Positions 44,514 to 53,451 are shown, counted from the stretch's first letter. The stretch: DNA of 64,000 bases from Nocardia africana NBRC 100379 (GCF_001612635.1 NZ_BDAV01000007.1:248001-312000), one strand, 5' to 3'. Notes: generated from the sequence alone by a model not told the origin. Program-made: numbers and translations.

Positions 44514-45653
44514 ATGCCAGCGACGAAAGGACTCTCCATTCCGCCTCTCGGATACCGCGCACGCGCGGCGCGACGACTGTCCACGACATGGCCGGTGCGC
44601 GCCTGCACCCGATCGGGGCGGGAACGCGAGGCATTGGTCCAGGCCGCGAAGATGGCCGGTGCCGCCGTCGCGGCCTGGATCATCGCCCGCGCGGCGATTC
44701 CGGCGCCGCAGTCGTTCATGGCGCCGTATGCGGCCGTCTTCCTGATGACGACCACGGTGTACCGCTCGCTCACCGGCGCCGCGCAGCAGACCTGCGCCCT
44801 GCTGGCCGGGTTGGCGGTCGCCTACCTCACCACCCTCGTCTTTCCGCAGCCGGTGCCGACACTCGGCGTCGCGGTCTTCGTGGGAATGATTGTGGGGCAA
44901 TGGCATCGGTTCGGCACCAGCGGCATCTGGACCGGGGTGACCGCGCTGCTGATGGTCTGTTACGGCACCGCTCAGAATCTCACCTACCTGGCGTATTGGA
45001 TGGCCGAAATCCTGTTGGGCTCGGCCATCGGGGTCGCGGTGAACATGATCGTGCTGCCGCCGATGCATCTGCGGCGCACCCGTGAGGCCGTCGACGCACT
45101 CGCCGGAGAACTGCGCGAACTGCTGGCCGCGATCGCCGCGGGCCTGACCGAACATGTCGATCCCCGGACCGCGGCGCAATGGCAGCATCAGGCGCGGCTG
45201 CTCGATGCGACCGTGCGGCGCGCCGACGACGCGCTCGGACAGGGCCGCGAAAGCCTGCGCTGGAATCCGCGCTGGCTGATCCGCCGCCGCCGCGACTGGC
45301 ATCCCGCGGTCTCCGAATCTCCGTTCCGGACGCTGAGCGAGGTGTCCGAACAGGTCAAGCGGTTGGCCGAGGCCTTGGCCACCGGTGCCGAATACGACGA
45401 GTTCGGCGCGCTGTTCGCGCCCCGGCTCGCCCACCTGGTCGCGGTGCTGGCCGATGCCGTCGCCTGCCTGGACGCCACCCACGCCCACCCCGCGCGAGTG
45501 GACGCCTACCTGGACGAACTGCGCACGGCACATGCCGAAACCGCGGCGGCCATGCGGGATCTGTCCGAGCGGCACATCCCCGGCCACGCCCAGCACGCGG
45601 CACTGCTCGCGGTGGTCCGCTCGACGCACGCACTCGACGCCACCACCGAGTGA
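44514..45653 (+). CDS. FUSC/aromatic-acid-exporter-family membrane protein
   Basis: A 379-residue protein. Five to six transmembrane helices lie in residues about 45-185 (VQAAKMAGAAVAAWIIARA, APYAAVFLMTTTVYRSLTGA, GSAIGVAVNMIVLPP), followed by a cytoplasmic helical domain (about 195-370). This half-size form is the ArAE/DUF939 type, which usually dimerises and is linked to efflux of aromatic acids or polyamines. The promoter position supports ATG 44514. No substrate can be read. Confidence 0.82.
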   Translation: MPATKGLSIPPLGYRARAARRLSTTWPVRACTRSGREREALVQAAKMAGAAVAAWIIARAAIPAPQSFMAPYAAVFLMTTTVYRSLTGAAQQTCALLAGLAVAYLTTLVFPQPVPTLGVAVFVGMIVGQWHRFGTSGIWTGVTALLMVCYGTAQNLTYLAYWMAEILLGSAIGVAVNMIVLPPMHLRRTREAVDALAGELRELLAAIAAGLTEHVDPRTAAQWQHQARLLDATVRRADDALGQGRESLRWNPRWLIRRRRDWHPAVSESPFRTLSEVSEQVKRLAEALATGAEYDEFGALFAPRLAHLVAVLADAVACLDATHAHPARVDAYLDELRTAHAETAAAMRDLSERHIPGHAQHAALLAVVRSTHALDATTE

Positions 45654-45656
45654 TCC

Positions 45657-45681
45657 GTGTACGAGCGCTCGGCGCGGGTAT
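45657..45681 (+). promoter_or_regulatory. SigF/SigB-like promoter for the SRPBCC-oxidoreductase operon
   Basis: GTGT, 15 nt, GGGTAT, starting just after the FUSC stop and 41 nt before ATG 45723. The -35 has one mismatch. Confidence 0.5.
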
Positions 45682-45722
45682 GGCGTCAGCGTTGCCCAAC
45701 CGGACCAGGAGGAGGTCGCACC

Positions 45723-46184
45723 ATGACGACAGTTACCGAATCGGTCGATGTGCACGTACCGGTAACCACCGCCTACAACCAGTGGACGCAGTTCGAATCG
45801 TTCCCGCAGTTCATGCAGGGCGTCGAGCGGGTCGAGCAGCGCGACGACACGCACACCCACTGGACGGTGCACGTCGCCGGCGCGACGCGCGAATTCGACG
45901 CGAAGATCACCGAGCAGCACCCCGACGAGCGGGTGTCGTGGACCTCGGAGGACGGTCCCCGGCATGCGGGAGTGATCACCTTCCATCGGCTCGACGAGGA
46001 CACCACGCGCGTCACCGCGCAGATGGATATCGATCCCGAGGGGTTCGTGGAGAACGTCGCCGACAAGCTCGGCATCCTCGATCGCCGCGTCAAGGGTGAC
46101 CTCGAGCGTTTCCGCGACTTCATCGAAGCGCGCCGACAGGAATCCGGCGCGTGGCGCGGCGACGTCGACCGGCCCCGGCCGTAG
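45723..46184 (+). CDS. SRPBCC (START/Bet v1-like) cyclase/dehydrase-family protein
   Basis: A 153-residue SRPBCC protein of the polyketide cyclase/YndB group: TVTESVDVHVPVTTAYNQWTQFESFPQFMQGVERV and the C-terminal long helix GDLERFRDFIEARRQE. The fold has a hydrophobic cavity. Members in actinobacterial stress regions are very common and uncharacterised. ATG 45723 follows AGGAGG. It is 9 nt upstream of the FAD oxidoreductase gene, clearly one operon. Confidence 0.88.
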   Translation: MTTVTESVDVHVPVTTAYNQWTQFESFPQFMQGVERVEQRDDTHTHWTVHVAGATREFDAKITEQHPDERVSWTSEDGPRHAGVITFHRLDEDTTRVTAQMDIDPEGFVENVADKLGILDRRVKGDLERFRDFIEARRQESGAWRGDVDRPRP

Positions 46185-46193
46185 GGAGTGCCC

Positions 46194-47828
46194 GTGTCCT
46201 CGCCCGCCCCCGGTCGTTCGGCACCGCTCGATGCCGAGCCGGTCGACGCCGTGATCATCGGCGGCGGGCACAACGGCCTGGTGAGCGCCGCGCTGCTGGC
46301 CGATCACGGCTGGGATGTGGCGGTGCTGGAAGCCCAGGACACCGCCGGGGGCGCGGTGCGCAGCGCCGAACTGGTGCCCGGCTACCGGATGGATCTGTTC
46401 AGCGCGTTCTATCCGATGGCCGGCGCCTCCCCGGCGCTGCGCGACCTGGGCCTGGAAGATCACGGATTGCGCTGGAGCCGAGCGCCTCTCGTGTACGGCC
46501 ACCCGTCGGGGCCCGAGGACACCGACGCCGTCGTCGTGCATCCGGACGCCGAGATCACGGCCGAGGCGCTGGCTCGGCGCGATCCGCGCGACGGCCGCAC
46601 CTGGATGCGGCTGATCGAGCAGTGGCGGCAGGTGCGCGAGCATCTGCTCGGGGCGTTCCTCGGCCCGTTCCCGCCCGTGCGCGGCGCCGCCGGCTTGTGG
46701 CGGGATCTCGGCTCCGCCGAGTTGTTCCGCTATCTGCGGTTCCTGATCCTGCCGGTCGGGCGGATGGTCGACGAACTGTTTCACGACGAGGCCGCCAAAT
46801 TGCTGATCATGGGTAACGCGATGCACGCCGACGTCCCGGTGGACGCGCCCGGCAGCGGTGTCTACGGCTACCTGCTGACCATGCTGGCCCAGGACGGCGG
46901 ATTCCCGGTTCCGGTGGGTGGAGCCGGGGCGCTGAGTGCGGCCCTGGTTCACCGCGCCGAGTCAGCGGGGGCCCGCGTGTACTGCGGGCAGCCGGTGGAA
47001 CGCGTCCTCATCCGGCACGGGCGCGCCGACGGCGTGATCACCGCCGCCGGGCAGGTGGTGCGGGCGCGCAAGGCGGTCATCGCCGATATCGACGCGCCGA
47101 CGCTCTACAGCCGGCTGCTCGCCGACGCGGATCTGCCGCAGCGGCTGCGCGCGGATCTCGAACGATTCACCTGGGACGCTCCGACCGTCAAGGTGAATTA
47201 CGCACTCTCCGAACCGATTCCGTGGCGATCCAAGCAGCTGTCCGAGGCGGGCACGGTGCATCTGGGCGCCGACCGGGCGGGGCTGGCGCGGTGGACCACC
47301 GAGATCGGCACCGGCGTGGTGCCGCAGACGCCGTTCATGCTGTTCGGTCAGATGACCACCGCCGATGCCAGCCGGTCGGCGCCCGGCACCGAATCGGCGT
47401 GGGCATATACCCACCTGCCGCGTGGGGTCACCGACGACGCCTCGGCCGATCTGCTGGCCGAACGGGTCGACGCCGTGCTCGAGGCGCACGCACCCGGTTT
47501 CGGCGACCGGATTCACGCGCGGATCGTGCAGCGGCCCAGCGATTTACACTGCGCCGACGGCAATCTCGTGGGCGGCGCGGTCAACGGCGGCACCTCCCAA
47601 CTGCACCAGCAACTGGTGTTCCGCCCGGTTCCGGGACTCGGACGCCCCGAAACCGTGGTGCCGGGACTGTATCTGGGCTCGGCGTCGGCACATCCGGGTG
47701 GCGGCGTGCACGGCACCTGCGGCGCCAACGCCGCCCGCGCCGCACTGGCCGACTCCCGGCCGACTGCGTGGCCGCGGCGAAAATTGTTGTCCCGCTTGCA
47801 CAGTGCCCTCTACGACACCGACCGCTGA
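46194..47828 (+). CDS. Phytoene-desaturase-like FAD-dependent oxidoreductase
   Basis: A 544-residue flavoprotein with an N-terminal ADP-binding fold (DAVIIGGGHNGLVSAALLADHGWDVAVLEAQDTAGG, about 18-55). The middle part is of the CrtI/PYROXD2 kind and the C-terminal FAD closure is PGLYLGSASAHPGGGVHGTCGANAA. PYROXD2-like enzymes are related to carotenoid desaturases and amine oxidases; the substrate here is unknown. GTG 46194 is preferred over 46188 because AGGGAG then lies at normal distance. It is co-transcribed with the preceding SRPBCC gene. Confidence 0.88.
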   Translation: MSSPAPGRSAPLDAEPVDAVIIGGGHNGLVSAALLADHGWDVAVLEAQDTAGGAVRSAELVPGYRMDLFSAFYPMAGASPALRDLGLEDHGLRWSRAPLVYGHPSGPEDTDAVVVHPDAEITAEALARRDPRDGRTWMRLIEQWRQVREHLLGAFLGPFPPVRGAAGLWRDLGSAELFRYLRFLILPVGRMVDELFHDEAAKLLIMGNAMHADVPVDAPGSGVYGYLLTMLAQDGGFPVPVGGAGALSAALVHRAESAGARVYCGQPVERVLIRHGRADGVITAAGQVVRARKAVIADIDAPTLYSRLLADADLPQRLRADLERFTWDAPTVKVNYALSEPIPWRSKQLSEAGTVHLGADRAGLARWTTEIGTGVVPQTPFMLFGQMTTADASRSAPGTESAWAYTHLPRGVTDDASADLLAERVDAVLEAHAPGFGDRIHARIVQRPSDLHCADGNLVGGAVNGGTSQLHQQLVFRPVPGLGRPETVVPGLYLGSASAHPGGGVHGTCGANAARAALADSRPTAWPRRKLLSRLHSALYDTDR

Positions 47829-47844
47829 CCGGACGGAGACGGCT

Positions 47845-48171
47845 GTGGACCTGTCGATCACCTTCGTCGGCAACGCGACGACGCTGCTGTCCTTCGCCGG
47901 GATCTCTCGACGCCAAGGTCCGCATCACCTCGCTGCCGGGCCGGCACGCCCCGGCGTGGACCTGGCGCCTGCTGCCGCCGGTGATGGGCACGATGTACGA
48001 ATTCGGCCCGGTGGACGGACCGGCGCAAAGGCGGCTCTACGTCTCCGGCGACACCCTGCTGGTGCCGGAACTCGAGCAGATCCCCCAGCGATTCGACGAT
48101 ATCGGATGCGGCAGCGGGGATGGGGCGATCGCATCGTGGAGATCCCGCGCGGCGAAACCGTGGTGCTGTGA
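47845..48171 (+). pseudogene. Remnant of an MBL-fold metallohydrolase (two internal deletions)
   Basis: The gene starts at GTG 47845 with GGAG upstream: DLSITFVGNATTLLSFAGI, the first strand of a UlaG/RNase-Z-like metallo-beta-lactamase. About 19 residues in, the frame shifts to KVRITSLPGRHAPAWTWRLLPPVMGTMYEFGPVDGPAQRRLYVSGDTLLVPELEQIP, a later region of the same family. The end GWGDRIVEIPRGETVVL, in the original frame, is the family C-terminus. The zinc-binding HxHxDH and the late His segment are missing. Two deletions, one +1 and one compensating, are the simplest explanation. It cannot be active. Confidence 0.8.
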
Positions 48172-48244
48172 GCGCCGCCGGCACGTGTACGACGCGCGGC
48201 GCTGGGCATTCGGGCTGCAAACACCCGGCGAACAGGAGCACATT

Positions 48245-48769
48245 ATGAGATCACCGCATCGTCTGCTGGTCACCACCGCCGCCGCGATCGGCCTCGGGCT
48301 GGGCGCCACGGCGGTCGGAGCGGCCCAACCGGCCGCGCTGTCGGCACAGGACAGCGACTTTCTCGTCGCCGCCCACCAGGGGAATATGACCGAGATGCTC
48401 TCCGGTGCCGGCGCGGCGGCCATGGGCAGCTGTCAGCAGGTCCGCGATCTCGGCCCGGTCCTCGTCGCCGACCACGCGCGGCTGGAGGCGATGGGCGCCG
48501 CGGTCGCGATACCGAACGGCGTCGCCCTGCCGTTGATGCCCACCGCCGAGCAGTCCCAGCAGATGCGCGACACCGCGATGAAGACCGGCCGTGACTACGA
48601 TCTGGCCTGGCTGCACATGCAGGAGGGCTTCCACCTGCAGACGCTGCAGGCGGGCGCCACCGAAACCGCGCAGGGCAGCAGCCCGCAGGTCACGGCGGTG
48701 GCGCAGAACGCCGCACCCGTGGTCCAGCACCATCTGGACATGATCCGCGACGCGTTGGCGGTGTGCTGA
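48245..48769 (+). CDS. Secreted DUF4142-like helical protein
   Basis: A 174-residue protein with a signal peptide (HRLLVTTAAAIGLGLGATAVGAAQPA, cleavage near residue 27-29) and a helical DUF4142/ferritin-like body: SAQDSDFLVAAHQGNMTEMLSGAGAA, LVADHARLEAMGAA and VQHHLDMIRDALAVC. DUF4142 proteins are exported four-helix proteins of unknown role. ATG 48245 follows CAGGAG. A weak stress-type promoter (GTGT, 15 nt, GGGCAT) lies at 48185-48209. The next gene overlaps by one base. Confidence 0.82.
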   Translation: MRSPHRLLVTTAAAIGLGLGATAVGAAQPAALSAQDSDFLVAAHQGNMTEMLSGAGAAAMGSCQQVRDLGPVLVADHARLEAMGAAVAIPNGVALPLMPTAEQSQQMRDTAMKTGRDYDLAWLHMQEGFHLQTLQAGATETAQGSSPQVTAVAQNAAPVVQHHLDMIRDALAVC

Positions 48770-49224
48770 TGGGCGAGGTCACGATGGGAGTCCCCGGCAC
48801 GCCCGAACAGGTGTTCGCCGTACTCTCCGACGGCTGGTCCTACGGCCACTGGGTGGTGGGCTCCACCCATATGCGCGACGTGGACCAGGACTGGCCGCGG
48901 ATCGGCTCCCGGATTCATCACAGCGTCGGCGCCTGGCCGCTGATGGCCCAGCAGACCACCAGGGTGGTGGCCGTGGATCCGCCGAACAGCATCGAACTGG
49001 AGGCGGAGTTGTGGCCGGTGGGGGTGGCGTGGATCCGGCTGGCGATGACGCCGATCGACGCCGACACCACCGAGGTGAGCATGAGCGAGGAGCTGATTCG
49101 CGGTCCGGGCCGGCTCATCCCCGACGTGCTGCAGACCATGGCCCTCAAGCCCCGCAACAAACAGTCACTGGCCCGCCTCTGCGATCTGGTGGCCTCGCAC
49201 TACGTCGACACCCGCAAGCCCTAG
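48769..49224 (+). CDS. SRPBCC-family protein (polyketide cyclase type)
   Basis: A 151-residue SRPBCC protein: MGEVTMGVPGTPEQVFAVLSDGWSYGHWVVGSTHMRDVDQDWPRIGSRIHHSVG and a C-terminal helix MALKPRNKQSLARLCDLVASH. Its ATG overlaps the DUF4142-like stop by one base, so the two are coupled. It is the second SRPBCC of the region; the two are not close paralogues. Function unknown. Confidence 0.85.
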   Translation: MGEVTMGVPGTPEQVFAVLSDGWSYGHWVVGSTHMRDVDQDWPRIGSRIHHSVGAWPLMAQQTTRVVAVDPPNSIELEAELWPVGVAWIRLAMTPIDADTTEVSMSEELIRGPGRLIPDVLQTMALKPRNKQSLARLCDLVASHYVDTRKP

Positions 49225-49259
49225 TCGCCGGTACGGCCCCGGGCATCGGCGACCGGCAG

Positions 49260-50324
49260 TCATCGCGTGCGATGCTCCGGCCGCTGATCCTGATGCGTCG
49301 GGCATCCCGGGCGACAACGCATCGGCTCCGGGTTCAGCGCGGGGCTGCCGCCGGACGTGCGCGCACGCAGCGCGGCGGCCAGCTCCGTCGCCACGTCGAC
49401 CGCGGAATGCGTCGGCCGCCAATCGAGTTCACGTCGCGCCCGCTCCGCCCGCACCAGACAGGCCCGATCGGCCAGCCGCAGCCAGGACGGATGCAACGGC
49501 AGCAGTCCGATTCGCCAGCCCGCGAACGCGGCGGCGGAAAGCACCGGGAGCGGGACGGGAATCCGGAATCCGCCGAAGATCTCGGTCAGCTCGGGTGCGG
49601 TGAGCACCGGTTCGGCGGCGAGGTCGAACGCGCCGGTGGCCCGCCGCACCAGGATGGCGCGGATCGCCGCGGCCACATCCTCGGCGTGCACGAGTTGCAG
49701 GCGAAGCCGCGGCCACAGCGGCACCGGCAACCACGAGCGGCCGACCGGCGAACGCGGCAGCCAGGGCCCGAGCAGCCAGTCGCCCAGTTCCGCGGCCGCG
49801 TCGGCTTGGGCGATGCCACACGGCCGGATCCGGGCGAGACCGACCGCCGGTCGCTCGCCGGCGAAGGCGTCCAGCCGCCTTTCGAGTGCGACCTTGTCCA
49901 GACTGTAGGCGCCGCCGGGTACGCCGCCGCGGGGCTGGTGCTCGTCGACGCGGGTCCAGCGCGGCGCGGGCGAATAGGCCGCCACCGACGACGCGACCGT
50001 CAGATGCGCCACGCCGCTGTCGGCCACCGCGCCCAGCACGTGGTCGGTGCCGACACGGTTCGTGCGTTCCAGCGGCGGGTCGGTACGGCGCGGATGCACC
50101 GCCCAGGCCAGATGCACCACCGCGTCCACACCCTCGAAGGCCGCGGCCAGCGTGGGACGCGCCGCGGGGTCTCCGATGTCACAGGCGACCCAGCGGGCGC
50201 GGGCGTACGGTTCCCGGCCGGCGGGCGGTGGCCGGCGGGCGACGGCGACGATCTCGGCGTCGGGCAGCGCCCGCAACAGTGCCGTGCCGACATTGCCGCT
50301 CGCGCCCGTGATCGCGATGCGCAT
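49260..50324 (-). CDS. NAD-dependent epimerase/dehydratase-family protein (extended SDR), copy 1
   Basis: A 354-residue extended SDR with N-terminal RIAITGASGNVGTALLRAL, DAVVHLAWAVHP, the serine region VASSVAAYSP, YSLDKVALER (YxxxK) and the HAEDVAAAI binding site. It is paralogous to the epimerase at 58592 (same opening motif and ASSVxAYSP). The last 25 residues are low in conservation. ATG 50324 follows GGGGAG. It lies 14 nt downstream of the YbdK-like ligase and is probably in its operon. Substrate unknown. Confidence 0.88.
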   Translation of the reverse strand: MRIAITGASGNVGTALLRALPDAEIVAVARRPPPAGREPYARARWVACDIGDPAARPTLAAAFEGVDAVVHLAWAVHPRRTDPPLERTNRVGTDHVLGAVADSGVAHLTVASSVAAYSPAPRWTRVDEHQPRGGVPGGAYSLDKVALERRLDAFAGERPAVGLARIRPCGIAQADAAAELGDWLLGPWLPRSPVGRSWLPVPLWPRLRLQLVHAEDVAAAIRAILVRRATGAFDLAAEPVLTAPELTEIFGGFRIPVPLPVLSAAAFAGWRIGLLPLHPSWLRLADRACLVRAERARRELDWRPTHSAVDVATELAAALRARTSGGSPALNPEPMRCRPGCPTHQDQRPEHRTR

Positions 50325-50338
50325 GCGCTCCCCTCCCC

Positions 50339-51445
50339 CTATACCGAACAGCCGTCCGCGGTCGCCTCCGCCAGTTCGTCCACCACGTCGGCGATCGCTC
50401 CGCGCCGGCGCAAGGCGGCCGACTGCCGGCGGGCTCCGTTGCCGCGGGCCGTCACCGCGGCGATCATCTCGGTCACGAACTGCTCCTCCTCGAGTTCTCG
50501 CAGTGCGGGGGCGACGTGTTCGACGAGCCGGGCCAGCCGGATGCGCGCCGGTTCCACCCGGCCTTCCAGCGGATCGACGCCGTCGCCGTCGAGCCCTTCG
50601 CGCGCGGACTTCCAGTAGGCGGCGCGCAGGGTGGCGGCCGGCACCGCGGGCGCGCGCCGGCCGCGCCGCACCTCCGCACGTCCGACCACCGCCGCGGCAC
50701 GCACCAGGCTCGCCAGCAGTGCCGACTCCTCGGCCGTCACGGGGACGTCACTGATGCGGATTTCCAGCGTCGGAAAATGCATGGAGCGGCGGATATCCCA
50801 ATAGACCATGCCGGTATCGAGGATGCTGCCGCAGGTCAGCATCAGCTCGACCGCGGCGTCGTAGTCGGCGCACGAGTCGAAATACGGTGGCGGACCGGCA
50901 CTGGGCCAGCGCCGCCACAACACGTTGCGCCAGCTCGCGTATCCGGTGTCGGTTCCGCGGTAGACCGCGGAATTGGCTGTGAGCGAGAGGAATACCGGCA
51001 ACCAGGGCCGCAGATGATTGCTGATCTGCACCGCGGTCTCCGGATCGTCCACCGAGACGTGCACATGGCAGCCGCACAGCCCCTGTTCGTGCGCGAGCAT
51101 GCCGAAATGTTCTTCGATGCGGCGATAGCGCGGCGTATCGGTGACCGGATAGGCGTGAGGCACCGTCGGCGGCACCGCGGTCGCGAGCAGCCGGGCGGAG
51201 TTGTCGGCCGCGGCGCGCACCACGGCGCCGCGCAACTGCCGCAATTCGTGCAGCAGGTCGGCCGCGCGGGTGTGCACCGAGCTACTGGTTTCCACCTGAC
51301 AGCTGGTCAGTTCCAACTGCAGATCGATTCCGGCGTCGCGCGCCGACCGGGCGACGTCGCAGTTCTTCGCGACCGGCGCTCCGGAGACCGGATCGACCAG
51401 CAGGAACTCCTCCTCGACCCCCAACGTCACATCGGCGGCATCCAT
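50339..51445 (-). CDS. YbdK-type carboxylate-amine ligase (glutamate-cysteine ligase 2 family)
   Basis: A 368-residue ATP-grasp-like GCS2 protein: DVTLGVEEEFLLVDPVSGAPV, ELTSCQVETSSSVHT, GCHVHVSVDDPETAV, NSAVYRGTDTGYASWRNVLW and RRSMHFPTLEIRISDVPVT. YbdK-family enzymes have weak glutamate-cysteine ligase activity. Actinobacteria make mycothiol, so the natural product is unclear. ATG 51445 is the start. A stress-type promoter lies upstream (51481-51505). Confidence 0.92.
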   Translation of the reverse strand: MDAADVTLGVEEEFLLVDPVSGAPVAKNCDVARSARDAGIDLQLELTSCQVETSSSVHTRAADLLHELRQLRGAVVRAAADNSARLLATAVPPTVPHAYPVTDTPRYRRIEEHFGMLAHEQGLCGCHVHVSVDDPETAVQISNHLRPWLPVFLSLTANSAVYRGTDTGYASWRNVLWRRWPSAGPPPYFDSCADYDAAVELMLTCGSILDTGMVYWDIRRSMHFPTLEIRISDVPVTAEESALLASLVRAAAVVGRAEVRRGRRAPAVPAATLRAAYWKSAREGLDGDGVDPLEGRVEPARIRLARLVEHVAPALRELEEEQFVTEMIAAVTARGNGARRQSAALRRRGAIADVVDELAEATADGCSV

Positions 51446-51480
51446 CGGCTCACCCGCCCGGCACAGTCCATGGCTCGGAG

Positions 51481-51505
51481 ATGCCCGGCGACCGAACCCG
51501 CAAAC
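51481..51505 (-). promoter_or_regulatory. SigF/SigB-like promoter for the YbdK-epimerase operon
   Basis: On the minus strand: GTTT, 15 nt, GGGCAT, 36 nt before the start at 51445. The -10 has C for T. Confidence 0.5.
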
Positions 51506-51525
51506 GCATTCCGGCGCGGATCGAG

Positions 51526-51549
51526 GTTTCACTCGCCGGGTGCGGGTAG
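51526..51549 (+). promoter_or_regulatory. SigF/SigB-like promoter for the Rv2629-like gene
   Basis: GTTT, 14 nt, GGGTAG. The -10 ends only 9 nt before GTG 51559, so the transcript should be leaderless or nearly so. It is divergent from the promoter at 51481-51505. Confidence 0.55.
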
Positions 51550-51558
51550 CCGCCGCAT

Positions 51559-52629
51559 GTGACCATTTCAGGACTACGAGAGTTGACCGAGCATCCCGGG
51601 CCTTTCGCATCGGTCTACATCGAGACCGTCAGCGATACCGAGGACGCCGCGCACCAGCAGCGGCTGCGCAGCCGCGCGGTCCGCGAGACCCTGGACGAGG
51701 ACGGTGCCGACGGCGCGGTCCTCGACGCCGTCGAGCGCGGCCTGTCGGATCCGCCGCCGGGGCGCGCGGGTCAGGCCCTCATCGCCGATGCCGACGGCGT
51801 CCTGCTCACCGAGGCGCTGACCGAGCCGCCCGCTCGCACGACCGTGCGTCTGTCGGATATGCCCTATCTGCTGCCGCTGCTGCAGTTGCGCCCGCCGGCG
51901 CTCGCCCACGTGGTCGCGGTGGTCGACGATCGCGGCGCCGACCTGTACACCGTCGACGCCGACGGCCACCGCACCGACCGCCGGACCGAGGAGGCACATC
52001 ATCCGGAGCACAAGGTGCACGGTGGCGGGTGGTCGCATCGCTCGATGCAGAGCCGGGTCGAGGAGACCGTGCGCCGGGCCATCGATGCCACTGCCGAGGA
52101 GGTGGTGCGCCTGGCCGACGCCGCCGGCGCGGAGCTGATCGTGGTGGCCGGCGAGATCAGCGCGCGCACCGCGCTGGTCGGTGCGCTGGCCTCACATCAT
52201 CGTCAGGTCGTGCAGCTCGACGGTGTCACCCGGCAGGCGAACGACGACCGAGCCGACCTCGACCGGCGAGTCGGCGAGGTGCTGCGGGACCGGGCGCGAT
52301 CCCGATTTCGCGATCTGATCGACGGATTCGAGCAACGCCGCGCGCACGAACTCGCGGTGCAGGGTCTGCCCGGGGTCGCCGCGGCGCTCACCGAACGCAA
52401 CGTCGAGACACTGCTGATCGACCCCGCTCTCATCGGCGACCGGGCCGTACACGTCGGCGCGGATCCGACCGCCGTGCAGGCATCGGATCTGCCCTCGGGC
52501 CACAGCGTCGTCCGTCGCGCCGACGAGGCGCTGCCGCTGGCCGCGCTGGCGGCGGGAGCCGACATCGTGACCGTCGACCGAGATCCGGTTCTGACCGACG
52601 GCGTCGCTGCCCTGCTCCGACACCGGTGA
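51559..52629 (+). CDS. Rv2629-like protein (bacterial eRF1/Vms1-type fold)
   Basis: A 356-residue protein with the baeRF/Vms1-like architecture: N-terminal LTEHPGPFASVYIET, central VVDDRGADLYTVD (eRF1 domain-2-like), GGGWSHRSMQSRVEE, and the C-terminal Rossmann-like VETLLIDPALIGDRAVHV. M. tuberculosis Rv2629 is a member of the DosR dormancy regulon. Related proteins are ribosome-associated peptidyl-tRNA hydrolases or release factors. No GGQ motif is visible; GGGWSHR occupies the loop. GTG 51559 appears leaderless. A small gene follows after 19 nt. Confidence 0.88.
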   Translation: MTISGLRELTEHPGPFASVYIETVSDTEDAAHQQRLRSRAVRETLDEDGADGAVLDAVERGLSDPPPGRAGQALIADADGVLLTEALTEPPARTTVRLSDMPYLLPLLQLRPPALAHVVAVVDDRGADLYTVDADGHRTDRRTEEAHHPEHKVHGGGWSHRSMQSRVEETVRRAIDATAEEVVRLADAAGAELIVVAGEISARTALVGALASHHRQVVQLDGVTRQANDDRADLDRRVGEVLRDRARSRFRDLIDGFEQRRAHELAVQGLPGVAAALTERNVETLLIDPALIGDRAVHVGADPTAVQASDLPSGHSVVRRADEALPLAALAAGADIVTVDRDPVLTDGVAALLRHR

Positions 52630-52648
52630 TCCGCGAAAGGAGAGGACG

Positions 52649-52855
52649 ATGGACCGAGGAAACACCAAACACGGTGCGCGCGAAGATGATCAACTACGTC
52701 ACGAACTGGAAGGAACCCTGCGCGGCAACCGCTCCAGCCGCGCCGAGGAGTGGCGCGACCCCGAACCACCCGCCGACGACGACCCGGAGCTCACCCCTCC
52801 GCGCACCACGACGCCGGAAGGCGCCGGGCACGACCGGACCGGCGAAGTCGACTGA
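52649..52855 (+). CDS. 68-residue acidic hydrophilic protein
   Basis: The ORF has a strong site (AAGGAGAGG) before ATG 52649. The sequence MDRGNTKHGAREDDQLRHEL, then NRSSRAEEWRDPEPPADDDP, is unstructured-looking. The RAEEWRDPEPP block occurs in small actinobacterial proteins of unknown function. It is co-transcribed with the Rv2629-like gene. Confidence 0.75.
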   Translation: MDRGNTKHGAREDDQLRHELEGTLRGNRSSRAEEWRDPEPPADDDPELTPPRTTTPEGAGHDRTGEVD

Positions 52856-53081
52856 TCGCATTCACCGCGCATCATCGCACCGGTTTCGGTTGCGCAAGCG
52901 GGGTATCTCTCCTGTACCGAGAACGAATCGGACGTAGCGCCCAATCCGTCAACGGCGACGGATACCCGCAATTCGGTCCCGCACAACGGAGTGCACCGGC
53001 GCGCGGCCTACGACCGATCGTCTCTGGACGGGGCGGTAGTCCCAGCACGACCGGTCACTGCCGCGGCGGCCGGCACCGACC

Positions 53082-53333
53082 TCACGGGCGGTGCCGGCCG
53101 ATTTCTCCGATAATGTTGTGCCAGAAGATTTTTCGCGAGGTCATCCCACTCGAACCGGGCGGTGACGCATGCGTCGGGCGATGCGTCGCATACGGGCGAT
53201 ATCCGCGGTCCCGGCAGCCGGACGCCCCGCATCGCGCGCCCCGCACGATACCCACGATCCGCTCGCGGCCGGGCTGCTCATCGGGCTCGGGAGTCACCTG
53301 TTCGTCGTCGAATTCCCTCTGTTCGACCGACAT
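53082..53333 (-). CDS. Small protein of unknown function, decayed C-terminus possible
   Basis: An 83-residue ORF: MSVEQREFDDEQVTPEPDEQPGRERIVGIVRG, acidic and Pro-rich, then a Cys/Arg-rich tail that looks out of frame or non-conserved. ATG 53333 has GGAGGG 6 nt upstream and a SigF-type promoter (53379-53404) beyond it, which supports expression. Function unknown. Confidence 0.5.
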   Translation of the reverse strand: MSVEQREFDDEQVTPEPDEQPGRERIVGIVRGARCGASGCRDRGYRPYATHRPTHASPPGSSGMTSRKIFWHNIIGEIGRHRP

Positions 53334-53378
53334 CGCACACCCTCCCTCCGGCTCGCGCCATTTGCGATATCAGCGCGA

Positions 53379-53404
53379 GTACCCGAGCCGCGGGGAAGAG
53401 AAAC
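53379..53404 (-). promoter_or_regulatory. SigF/SigB-like promoter for the small ORF at 53333
   Basis: On the minus strand: GTTT, 16 nt, GGGTAC, 46 nt before the start. Confidence 0.5.
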
Positions 53405-53451
53405 CGCGAATTCGATTGAGCTCGATAAAGTTTCGGTCAAGGACGGACGCG

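Noticed and set aside
48185..48209. GTGT-N15-GGGCAT upstream of the DUF4142-like gene
   Set aside because: Two deviations from the pattern; may be chance. Mentioned with the gene but not listed as a promoter.
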